The position numbers and the translations under genes are program-made. The notes under the pieces were generated by a model. That model was given only the letters and a program-made list of their open reading frames with translations. It did not search any database and had not been told where the DNA came from. Below are positions 49,641 to 59,689 of a stretch of 64,000 nt of DNA, in pieces. Position 1 is the first letter of the stretch. Each line of letters opens with the position of its first letter. Origin of the DNA: Bolinopsis microptera. Taxonomy: Eukaryota > Ctenophora > Tentaculata > Lobata > Bolinopsidae. The stretch spans positions 1,606,879-1,670,878 of the forward strand of contig NC_087080.1 of the NCBI RefSeq assembly GCF_026151205.1, read 5' to 3'.

Positions 49641-49732
49641 CTTTAGTCAAATTTTTTACATAAATCTCAATTTCAAAATATATGCTATGTTACAGTCTGC
49701 AGCTGTGCTATCACCTGATAACCAACATCTTT

Positions 49733-50788
49733 TTACTCCTCTGGAAAACTCGCCTTCACAATCCTCACCAAATCATTTTGCTCCCAAGCAACAAGTCTCA
49801 TGACAGGATCATTAAATACCTGACCATCATAAGTGAGACTATACGTCATACCATTACATGTTTTATCTTGCACCCAACACAGCAGCTCCTCTAGGAAGGA
49901 TAGCATGCATTCCGGTTTCCACTCGTTTGTTCCAATCTCCTCCAGATCTTTCATCGTGAATTTCTGTATTTCTTTGAGGTCTCCTTCTTCTGTTCTGTAT
50001 CCAATGTAGACCGTGTCTATTCCAATAGGAGCACAATGAGCCCAAATATTCCTGGATTTGAATTTTTTGAAATTTACACGTTGCTTATCTGTCTCACTTA
50101 TTGCTGTTTTAAACTCTACGTAGTTCTCCAGGACATCCTGGTGATCCCCGGGTAATTGACAGCCGATACTGGAGTTGGTTAGCAGCTTCAGAGATCCTAG
50201 TTGGACAAGTCGTGGCATCCTGACATCCAAATCCTCGCAAGCGTATCCGGACGTTCTTCTCCCTCCCGTCCTCATCACGTCCTCGAATACTTTACCCCAG
50301 TCTGCGTACCGTTCATTACCTGGCCAAGAAACATAGGGTTTATCGGCACTTTCAAGGTACAGGGTGTTGTTGTATCTGTATAGATTAACCTTCCACCCCT
50401 GTCTTCTATTGTAGGGAGTCTGACACAACTTTTTTATCAAGCTTCTGCCAACCACTATGTCAACTTCACACATACTGTAATTCACAGCTTCAGCCCATCT
50501 CAAGATTTTATCAACCGATGAGTAACTCGGACTCGGCTGGGATGGTGCCTTGATTCTTAAACTCAGTGGTAGTTGAGTGGGAACTTCTAGTTGAGGAATT
50601 CTGCACATTTCGGGGATATCGTCACCAGAGTGTACTGACCACACTGTCATGGGCTCCTCTGGGTTCAGGTCGTTGAATCTGCCTACTTCTCTAGCACTGA
50701 GCTGTCTCGTGTTTGTGCCACGATACTGCCCTCTGTTTCGGACTAACAGCTGCTCACTAGTCATATCTGCTTTCCTGGTAATAGACAA
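49733..50788 (-). CDS. DXO/Rai1-like decapping nuclease homologue, metal site altered
   Basis: 351 residues in a single exon. The family pattern is clear from order and spacing: DIVVGRSLIKKLCQTPYNRRQGW (110-132 region), TLYLES, WGKVFED (164-170, with E169 as the motif II acid), YVEFKT (223-228, matching the family's E-L-K motif), then IWAHCAPIGIDTVYIGYR, GDLKEIQKFTMKDL and W-KPECMLSFLEELL. DXO/Rai1 proteins remove incomplete or NAD caps from RNA and degrade it 5' to 3'. The usual E-x-D metal-binding motif before the E-x-K motif appears as S207-I-G209 here, so two acidic ligands are missing and catalysis is doubtful. A second copy lies at 56.5-61.9 kb. Met1 is preceded by sequence conserved between the copies. 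Confidence 0.7.
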   Translation of the reverse strand: MSITRKADMTSEQLLVRNRGQYRGTNTRQLSAREVGRFNDLNPEEPMTVWSVHSGDDIPEMCRIPQLEVPTQLPLSLRIKAPSQPSPSYSSVDKILRWAEAVNYSMCEVDIVVGRSLIKKLCQTPYNRRQGWKVNLYRYNNTLYLESADKPYVSWPGNERYADWGKVFEDVMRTGGRRTSGYACEDLDVRMPRLVQLGSLKLLTNSSIGCQLPGDHQDVLENYVEFKTAISETDKQRVNFKKFKSRNIWAHCAPIGIDTVYIGYRTEEGDLKEIQKFTMKDLEEIGTNEWKPECMLSFLEELLCWVQDKTCNGMTYSLTYDGQVFNDPVMRLVAWEQNDLVRIVKASFPEE

Positions 50789-51530
50789 TAGTTCATTCGC
50801 CGTGTGAAATGTTTACTTTGACCAGCTATCAAATTATGCCAAACAAAGTTAAAGTAAGAAAACTTAATACCATATTTTTTAGGTAAACCTCAAAGTCTTG
50901 TAGTAAGCAAGGATGGCCCAAAAATACTGACGTTCTGGTGACCAATATCACAATATGTACAATCTGTAGCAGTTTCTCAATTGCTGTCCGATAAAATTGA
51001 AACAGAAAAAGCGGAACAACGTAACATCTTACCTGACGTTATTTTACCGGAAATTTCGTGAATGGACATAATTTTGAACGGACATTAAAATGAATGTTAG
51101 GGCATCCAGTGTCCAATTAATTTCCGTTCAAATAAAGTCCGATAAGGTATGTCATGAGCTTGTAATACAAAGTGATCGAGAAAAAGGATACACTGTCAAA
51201 ACAGTAACCACAAACCAAATCTTGAAGAAACATTCTGATAAGAAAATGTCGAGTTTGTAATATAAAAGTAAAACGATTGAGCATATAATTATAATATACT
51301 CAATCGTTTGTATATTAAGTATAATTATATGCAATATGTATCTATATTATATTTTAAACTTGACGAAATCCCCCGACCAATACAAAAACCGACTCTCTGG
51401 CGTGGCCAATTTCAGCTCGCAAATGTGAAATGGAGTTGAACTTGAACGCGACATAATTTTGTTAAATTTGGCGAGATGTTTTGGTTCCCCGATTTAGCGT
51501 AAATTTAAGGTAGCCCTGTTTAGAGCTTTT
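50789..51530. other. Upstream region shared with second DXO-like copy
   Basis: 50,789-51,140 matches 61,900-62,580 closely (AAACCTCAAAGTCTTGTAGT, GGTGACCAATATCACAATAT, GAAACAGAAAAAGCGGAACA), so the duplication covers the presumed promoter as well as the gene. 51,240-51,330 contains a TA-rich inverted repeat around CAATCGTTT. No gene is seen. Confidence 0.5.
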
Positions 51531-51534
51531 TAAT

Positions 51535-52083
51535 AAAACAAATATTTTTTAATAAAACAAATATTTATTTTTACGGCACAATCAAACAATATCAATAATA
51601 AATAAATCAGGGGAGGTTTGAAGAGGTTTCAAGTGCCGAAGGCCACTGCTTATCTTTAGGATTTGAGAGTGACCTGTGCTTGAAACCCCCTCAACCATCC
51701 ACTACGTCAATATAAAACTTATTATACAAATATAGAAAAATATAATTATCTAAGCTAAAATTGCTTATTGGTCTAGTTTGGTGACATAGGAGAGCCCAGT
51801 TGAGTTTTAGTTTAGGTTTATGTTTTAAATCATAGTTTGAAAGGTTAGCCATGTTTCATGGCAGAGAGAGATATCATGTGTGCAGAGCCGTACCAGATGT
51901 AGAATTTGAGATATAATATAGATTAGTTACCATATATTAGGGTCACCTCGATTTTGGAGGGATAGCAAGTGCTTTTTAAGGTTAGATTTAATAATACCTG
52001 ACGAGGCTGATAAGTCTGAATTTTTGGAAGACCCCGGGATTATTATCCCATCTACATTAGCATCACATATTTCTACTCTAAAC
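51535..52083 (-). pseudogene. 3' end of a truncated LINE
   Basis: On the minus strand 52,083-51,927 reads FRVEICDANVDGIIIPG ... IIKSNLKKHLLSLQNRG, then DPNIW and stop, typical of the last residues of a LINE reverse-transcriptase protein. It is followed by a ~390-bp 3' UTR ending in AATAAA-rich sequence near 51,540. The frame is lost upstream near 52,085. The family is different from the intact LINE here. Confidence 0.55.
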
Positions 52084-53928
52084 CCTTGGAGTTGGTGTAG
52101 GGCTCATCGAATATATCTCGGAACACGGGAGGACCTGCCAGTAATTTATTTTTAAGTTAAATGTTGAAATTCGTCCGTAACGGTAAAGTATGTTTCATCG
52201 TACAAAATGTGTTCAAAATGTGTATATTATAAACTTAAAGCATGATGTCAGAGAGATCAGGAAAGCGAAAATTACTGTTAGATAATATCTAAATATCGAG
52301 AAGAAGCCTTGGATAGCATTACCATAGCTGTATATACTACACTTTCAAAGTATTAATTCACCTTAAATTTTCGAAAAAAGTTGCGTACAAATTCAAAATT
52401 TCTGATGGAAACGAAACAGCGCGCAAAACGAGGTCGACTGACTGAAACATTTTTCACGTGCAATGCGCGTGCCACAGTCTTCTTGGCACCATTTTACTGA
52501 AACTCTGGTTGTTTTGCGATTAATTTGTAGCTCGAGTTATATTTCAAAGTGTGTGCGGGTTGGCGTGTTTCTGACTTGTCCTATAAGTATATTATTATTA
52601 TTGCGTTTATCAAATACACGGATATATTTGTAAATAATCCATACTTCCCATACTTATTACTTTATGCTATCGTTTGAAAAAGTTATTTGTACATAGATTC
52701 CAGAAGTTTCCATGATTGCATTATTTCGATACAATTTATGATAAGCTTTTGAAAACAGTCCGACGCTGAGCCCAAATTTCAGCAAAATAACGCCGTTTTT
52801 TTCTTCGGACACTTTTTTGATTCAAGGCGGTTTTCAAAAGGCGATATCTCAGGAATCCAAGATTTTCGACAATTATGCCTGTGTGCTCTGAGATCAGCAT
52901 GGCTATATCTAACTAATGATACCAAAAATTTGTAAATCCGAGAAACTAAAAATGTTTCGATGACGACCTACAACCTAGTTGAAACCTAGCCATTTTTAGA
53001 AGGGTTGTAAAAAAAAGGATACGAATAGAATATAGCAATTAGCATTCTCCTAGTCCTATGATCATGGTATAAATGTCCGTTATGTAAAAGTTGTTCTCTC
53101 ACTCTCGTTTACGTTAATATAATGTAACTTACCCATTGTGATAACTACCCATGCGATAACTACCCATGATGCATGAGATAACTATGTTCTCTCATGGGTC
53201 CTACATTTAGGCTGTGATTAACAGGTAAATAGTGGTGTGATAACTCCTGATCTCCCACTGGTGTTAACAAATGTTTAATGCCGAATAAATGTTGTAATGA
53301 GGACTAACCTATTATAACCTAGGTATGATATCTAACGAAGCAATGAACTATATACAGAAAAGCAGATTAATTTCATTCATGGTAACTAGATAAACTGCAA
53401 GCTTTAGGATGCCACATCAGCATTTATCGTGAAAAAACGGTTATCGATGCAAGCGCAGTAAATCCACAGCCAAATAATTATAACCAAAGCACATTTGATT
53501 AAACGAAGTTCTCACTGCAGTAATATCTTATACTTATAGTTCCTTATCAAAACAAGATAAGGATGCGTCCTCTAGCTCTAGAAAGTTTGACTCTGGAATA
53601 TTATAAATATATGTAGATTGTACTTGTAGAATATTATCGGTCATTATTTTCCGATGTAAATGCTGCGTTCGCTAGCATCATTTCGTATGAAACTCGTCAA
53701 ACTCGTTCATGGATAAAACATGTTGTCACACTCCAAGCAGTGATGTAAGTATAACTGCTTATTCTTACTTCGCATCGAGATCGTTGCTCTGCTAATTCGC
53801 AGAAAAAAATCAACAAATTTCGTCAAATTACGCGACTTTTACACTGACTTACTCTTAGTCTTACCGAAGCTCCAAAAGCCGCGCATCATTAAATATGGCA
53901 CCATGAGTGGCGTAACGTTGCCTGTTGG
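52084..53928. other. Intergenic, no gene seen
   Basis: AT-rich sequence. Short CCATG(C)ATAACTACC repeats occur at about 53,140-53,175. No exon with convincing splice sites and no structured repeat was found. The end (from about 53,810) belongs to a dispersed repeat shared with 15,290-15,430. Confidence 0.4.
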
Positions 53929-54170
53929 CCCCCCCCCCCCCCCCCCCCCCCCCGTCGAAAATGTGCCCCCTGTTGGCGCCTCTCCCCTTTTGGCGCGCCT
54001 CCCTAAAATTGAACAAATTAGGTGATCTTAGAGGATACGCCGGTAATTGTAAATCTCTAAAAAGTATGTTTCTAGAGCAAGAAACGCAGTTTTATTTTGC
54101 TAATAGTACTAGTAGTAGTACCACAGTTAAGTTTTTCGAAATTGTCCCACATTCAAACGACAATTTTGCG

Positions 54171-54201
<31 letters not shown>

Positions 54202-54240
54202 CACAGCGGGGTAAGCGGGGCCCTTCGTTACGCCACTGTA
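53929..54240. repeat. Poly-C-bounded dispersed repeat
   Basis: C runs of 25 (53,929-53,953) and 30 (54,171-54,200) enclose GGATACGCCGGTAATTGTAA, ATCTCTAAAAAGTATG and ATTGTCCCACATTCAAACGA. The same core and C-run arrangement is found at 32,837-33,029. Sequence on both sides of this block (CAAATTTCGTCAAATTACGC and CATTCCAAAAAGGTATG) is contiguous at 15,300-15,425, so the C-bounded block is itself an insertion into an older repeat. Confidence 0.65.
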
Positions 54241-55111
54241 TGGCACCTAGGTGAAACTCGTTGATCATTCCAAAAAGGTATGCTATGAACATTGAACAAT
54301 TTGGTATTGTGAAAAGGCTCACACTCTCTAGAAAACAATGGTACAAAATTTTGAAAATCCAAGTAAGTTTATTTTTTATCATGCCCTCCTAAATAGAGTA
54401 GCAAGCTAAGCAATCACGTGCATTAAGGGGGATTTCATTTCACTGTTATGTCATGTATGTGTTAACTGTTAACGTCGTTATGTAACTTACTAGCTTGCTA
54501 GTTTATTGCTCGATTATCTGATCTCACTGGCATGGATGTGATTTTTACAATAATGTAAATATATTGTTTGCTCTAATTCTATTAAAATGAAGATAAACAC
54601 AAATTGTGCGCTAATATTTTACATATTTTTTACTGTTGTCAACTAACTTCAATTTTACAGGATCGTTTAACAAAATACATTTACAATTATGAATAAGTTT
54701 ACTTGGCGACCCCAGGCTATAACTAATAACTATAAGTTAAAGTATAATGTTCATAAATAGAGATTCGGCGGAATGACAGGCTGAGCGCCGCCCAGTACAC
54801 AGTAACAATTAGTTAGATGAAATCAATCGCCAAATTGCAAATCAATCTTAACAATTATGAATTACAAATTAAGTACTTTTCCCAAGAATCTGAAATCGAT
54901 ACCTGCATGGCAGTTGATCGTTAAACTTAATAGTTCTCAATGTGATTCATGACCACATATGGTAGAGCAAGGATTTCAATGTTCAGTAATTCGGCAACGG
55001 ATATCCAGAAGTATTGATTAAACCGAAATTAATGATGTGGTTATGCAAATCAGTTAGTGTTACTTCATTAATATACCCATTTCTCAATTATATCAATTAA
55101 TAGTAACGTTC
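54241..55111. other. Intergenic / downstream of the 55.1-kb gene
   Basis: 54,702-54,797 is a copy of the GACC.CAGGCTAT ... AGAGATTCGGCGG family. The rest is AT-rich. Polyadenylation of the gene ending at 55,112 should occur here; AATAAA-like words are too frequent to choose one. Confidence 0.4.
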
Positions 55112-55657
55112 TCATCCGTTCCTGAACCGAAGACTATTGACATCGTACCACGTGACATCATCATCAGTTTTATTATCGCCCGTTCCATTAGGAGTATCTA
55201 GATCCAGAGGTTTCACTTTGCAGCCTCTACTTTTAGTTTCCCGCTTCTTTTCCGTGAACATTATCGGCGACCTGAGGTCGGAGTTGTAAAATAATAACGT
55301 CATATATTGCAGGATCTATTGTTACGGTTAATAAAGGTTCTGTTTTAGTATAAGGTGCCAGGATTTCAAAGTGAACCAAGACACGCACATATTAATTATT
55401 TTTAAATATAACATTAGTGTCCCACTACTTCTCCCTCTGCCACACAGAAATTAATTTAAGTTGAGACAATGAAAATGGCTTAAAGACTACAAGATTTCTG
55501 TGTTGAAATTCAAGATGACGGATGGTCAGTTGTAGAACAAACTACCTCAGTTTTGTGGATTTTTTCTCCTTCCGTCTCCTTCTAGACCCACTCATGTCCA
55601 GTGCACCGTCAGCTATGTTGGTCACCATATCCTCCCAATCAAGCATTCCTGGGATCC
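55112..55657 (-). CDS. Last two exons of an unrecognised gene
   Basis: The penultimate exon (55,657-55,546) follows a TTACTTTTTCAG acceptor and encodes IPGMLDWEDMVTNIADGALD then a basic MSGSRRRRKEKKSTKL, with a CTGAG|GTAGTT donor in phase 2. The last exon (55,271-55,112) follows CTCCGACCTCAG, completes the split codon and encodes SPIMFTEKKRETKSRGCKVK, then an acidic tail (TGDNKTDDDVTWYDVNSL) ending RFRNG and TGA. Good splice signals and matching phase support a real gene. The RRRRKEKK stretch could be a nuclear localisation signal. The exon at 63,604-63,731 may lie upstream in the same gene. Family not recognised. Confidence 0.55.
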
Positions 55658-55734
55658 CTGAAAAAGTAATCTGTTCACTTCATCTGTGTTCTGTATCAGT
55701 GCATGCTCGTAGCCTTTTTAATGGCTGTGTGTAA

Positions 55735-56460
55735 ACTGATTACGGAGCGCGGGTTACAAATTTTCCAAAACGTGATTATGTTATATGTGACCGACCCCTG
55801 CTTATGATCATGTTCAAGTCTACCGACAACTGAAGTACTGAACACTGATTCTGGCGTTTTCCATGAACTGGGATGTTGAAAACTGGGAATGTTATTTTAT
55901 TTGTGTAAAATTATTCGATATATTATTAGTATTAATATTACTTTTAGACACTTTGCGGTGAGTATAATTATTGACGATTTCTACTTTTTAGGACACAACA
56001 AAAATTGTGTCATATTCGCCTTGGTTTCGAGGGAAGAGTAAGTCTAATTAGACCACCACCTCTGTAAATTACATGAATATTATTAAACTGTTTCTAAGTT
56101 GAGCAGAATTTCACTGATGTTCAGCTGACGAAGATGATGCTCAGATAACTCATAAGGACAGTGCCACGATTTACGGTAATCTATATTATATATTGGCTGC
56201 ATGATTTAAATTGTATGTCATAGGAAATGGTGACAAACTTGAAAATCTTTTTACATAAATCTCAATTTTAAAATATTTATTTAATCAATCGTTAATTTTA
56301 TCAAACAAATTACATTTTTGAGTCTTCCATTTTATACGTAGTCAACAGTCTACAAACTGTACAATTTTCATTTTTCCATCCATGTCAATTAAGGTCCATA
56401 CCAGTCCAATACCAGTCAAATTCGTCAGGACATACCAGTCCAATTCGTTAATGTTGGCTA
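55735..56460. other. Intron/intergenic, dispersed repeat fragments
   Basis: 55,735-55,797 is a copy of the GATTACG short element. 56,020-56,290 resembles 49,216-49,680 (AATTTCGAGGGAAGAGTAAG, CTGACAAAGATGATGCTCA), so the DXO-related duplication includes downstream sequence. No exon was identified. Confidence 0.45.
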
Positions 56461-57599
56461 TATTACAGTCTGCAGCTGTGCTATGACCCCATCACCCGAC
56501 ATCTTCTTAATCCTCTGGAAAACTCGCCTTCACAATCCTCACCAAATCATCTTGCTCCCCAGGAACGAGTTTCACAGGATCATTAAATACCTGACCATCA
56601 TAAGTGAGACTATACGTCATACCATTACATGTTTTATCTTGCACCCAACACAGCAGCTCCTTTAGGAAGGATAGCATGCATTCCGGTTGCCACATGTTTG
56701 TTCCAATCTCCTCCAGATCTTTCATCGTGAATTTCTGTATTTCTTTGAGGTCTCCGTCTTCTGTTCTGAATCCAATGTAGACTTTGTCTATGCCGAGAGG
56801 AGCACAGTGAGCCCAAAACTTCCTGGTTTTGAATCTTTCAAAATTTACATGCTGCTTATCTGTTTCAATTACTGGGGCTGTTTTAAACTCTACGTAGTTC
56901 TCCAGGACATCCTGGTGATCCCCGGGTAATTGACAGCCGATGCTAGAGTTGGTGAGCAGCTTCAGAGACCCTATTTGGACAAGTCGTGGCATCCTGACAT
57001 CAACATCTTGGCAAGCGTATCCTGGCGTTCTCCTCCCTCCCGTCCTCATCACATCCTCGAATACTTTACCCATCACTAAAAATTTACCTCGCAGTAGATA
57101 CGCCTGACCATCGTGTTGTTCGTCATCACTTTCAAGGTACAGGGTGTTGCTGTACTTGTATAATTTAAGCTTCCACCCCTGTCTTCTATTGTAGGGAGTC
57201 TGACATAACTTTTTAATCAAGCTCCTACCAACCACTATGTCAACCTCACACATACTGTAATTCACAGCTTCAGCCCATCTCAAGATTTTATCAACCGAGG
57301 AGTAACCCAGACTCGGCTGGGGAGGTGCTTCAGTTCTCAAACTCAGTGGTAGTTGAGCGGGAACTTCTAGTTGAGGAATTCTGCACATTTCGGGGATATC
57401 GTCACCAGAGTGTACTGACCACACTGGAGAGTTAGAATTAACCCAAATATCAGGGACACGAATGACTACTCCAGGATTTAAGAAACTAAACTTTTAACAC
57501 TGAAAACATTCAGATTCTTGCCAAATATATTTCGATTGTAGTCATCTCCAGTGACATTGAACCTAAAAAATGTTAAAAGGTTAGTGAAACTCAAACCGT

Positions 57600-59033
57600 T
57601 ACAAAATTAATAATCCGAAAAAGGTATCATTACTCTGCACCTTTTCAAAAATCTATGAGAAACTCATGCACAGAAGAGTCCTTGACTTCCTGGAGCGACA
57701 TAGCACTTTATTTGAAGGACAATACGGTTTTCGGCCGGGTCGGTCGTGTGAACATGCGCTCCTTGATGCAACCAACACGATTAGACACAACCTCTCCAAA
57801 AAAGAGGTCTCTCTACTCCTCCTACTTGATTTTAGCAAAGCGTTTGATGTAATTTCCCACGATATTCTCTTAGACAAACTGTATCATTATGGCATAAGAG
57901 GACTAGCACACCAATGGTTCAAGTCTTATCTAAGTTCCAGGAGTCAGTATGTTTCAATAGGGGGCACAAATTCCTCCTCACAGTCCATGAGACACGGAAT
58001 GCCGCAAGGCAGTATTCTAGGACCTTTACTTTTCATAATATATATCAATGACATGCCAAAAATCAAATCGTACGCTAAATTTGTTTTATATGCTGACGAC
58101 GCAAACATAATTATCTCAGGTAAAAATCATCAAGAAATACTACAAAAGATGACAGAATTTTCACCTTTATTGATAAACTGGGTAGATCAAAATGGTCTTT
58201 CGTTAAACCTTAAGAAAACGTGCTACATGCTCCTCTCACCCAACAGAACCTCAACACCTGACGTAAATATTCAAATTGCAGGCACCACTATTGAGCGAAA
58301 AACTGAGGCCCGATTTCTTGGCGTAATTGTTGACGAAAAATTGACCTGGACCAGTCACATTACTGCTCTTAAAGCGAAAATGATGCGGTATATTGGTATT
58401 ATGTACAAAATAAAAAGTCGGCTGCCGATTAAAGTTAGACTCCAGATATACCAAAGCTTTGTACAGTCTCATATAAACTATTGTTCATTGATATGGGGTT
58501 TTGCTGCAAAAAGCCATATAGATGCTTTATTCAGCAAACAGAAGCAAGGAATAAGGGCTATTATGCCTGGCTTCGTAAACTACTACTTTAAGGAAGGTGC
58601 CTTACCACAACACACAAAGCCATTTTTCAGTGAACATGAAATTCTCACTGTGCATGGTCTTATCGTTTACAACTCAATTATCTTGATGCATAAAGTTAAA
58701 AACATGCCACAATTAGTCCCCAAAAACATCTCTCAAGCTTTTCCCGCCGACATACCCACAAAACTTTCTGATCACACGTCAGCCTGCTCCTGGCTCCAGT
58801 TATACGGGAAAAGACACTTTCAAAACAGTATTTTCTACAAGGGACCACTGCTCTCTGTCTTCGCAGACAAAGCAGACGTTACTACACTTCCGACATTATT
58901 TTCGATAAATCTGTTCAAGACTAGTGCCAAGAAAATGCTACTTAATCTCCAAAGTGATGGTGATGTTAACGAGTGGCAACCATTCCTACTGCACAATGTT
59001 CCTGGCCTAAGACAGTCTAGACGTGAAATTTAA
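57600..59033 (+). CDS. 5'-truncated LINE reverse transcriptase
   Basis: An open frame from about 57,600 (the first ATG at 57,666 is internal). Motifs in order: KKVSLLCTFSKIYEKLMH, YGFRPGRSCEHAL, LLDFSKAFDVISHDIL, HGMPQGSILGPLLF, YADD, NGLSLNLKKT and ARFLGVIVDEKLTW, then the C-terminal domain to a stop at 59,033. This covers fingers through thumb; the endonuclease and ORF1 are missing. It differs in sequence from the LINE of copies A and B (VPQG versus MPQG, different C-terminus), so it is another jockey/CR1-type family. The remaining frame is unbroken, so insertion was fairly recent. Confidence 0.85.
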   Translation, partial: YKINNPKKVSLLCTFSKIYEKLMHRRVLDFLERHSTLFEGQYGFRPGRSCEHALLDATNTIRHNLSKKEVSLLLLLDFSKAFDVISHDILLDKLYHYGIRGLAHQWFKSYLSSRSQYVSIGGTNSSSQSMRHGMPQGSILGPLLFIIYINDMPKIKSYAKFVLYADDANIIISGKNHQEILQKMTEFSPLLINWVDQNGLSLNLKKTCYMLLSPNRTSTPDVNIQIAGTTIERKTEARFLGVIVDEKLTWTSHITALKAKMMRYIGIMYKIKSRLPIKVRLQIYQSFVQSHINYCSLIWGFAAKSHIDALFSKQKQGIRAIMPGFVNYYFKEGALPQHTKPFFSEHEILTVHGLIVYNSIILMHKVKNMPQLVPKNISQAFPADIPTKLSDHTSACSWLQLYGKRHFQNSIFYKGPLLSVFADKADVTTLPTLFSINLFKTSAKKMLLNLQSDGDVNEWQPFLLHNVPGLRQSRREI

Positions 59034-59689
59034 ACTTTTAACATTTAACCTGAATCGAATTTCAACTGAAACGAATATAATCTAAGTTTAAATTAAGTCT
59101 ATTGTCTAATTAATGGCTTGCAACAGGGAGCAGTATGAAAATCACACAACCCAGCACATAGAAACTACACTAAATGACACAAATTTAAATAACAACTTGC
59201 AATTACTGACTACCAATATAATAACCGCTCGCATAACTACCCCCACTTAGCGTAGATAAGCAAGCATTTCACTGCCGCTAAATTCTTCTTCCATACATTA
59301 ATCTCAATCGCGCACTCATAATTACTGTAAGCGCTGAGTTACCGGCCAAAATCATTAATCACTGATGGTAAAATTTTGCACAAAATTTTAAAAACAATAG
59401 TCCAAGCTGTTCAGTGCAATTCTAAACTTCTTAACCTATAGGTTATGGATGTGTAATATCATGTGTAGCGTGAAGCGTTGTGTTTTTAAATCTGTAGTTC
59501 ATAGTACTTCATGATCACAGTGTACTTTTTGATAAACCGTGTGCAGTGCCCTTTCCAGAGGGTTTTTTTTAATTTTTTTAAAGAATTCTTTAACGTTACT
59601 ATTTTCTATCTATTACTGTTTGTATTATAATTTTGAGTAAACATTAATCGAGTAAACCGCTCGATTCCCAATCAGGTAAAAAGATCATA
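59034..59689. other. 3' UTRs of the LINE and Penelope-like elements
   Basis: About 650 bp between the two convergent coding regions. The short inverted words AATCGAGTAAAC and GTAAACCGCTCGATT near 59,646-59,668 may mark the element junction. No gene is present. Confidence 0.4.

Noticed and set aside
53925-54382. Frames with poly-Pro or poly-Gly stretches
   Set aside because: They are translations of poly-C runs in a dispersed repeat.
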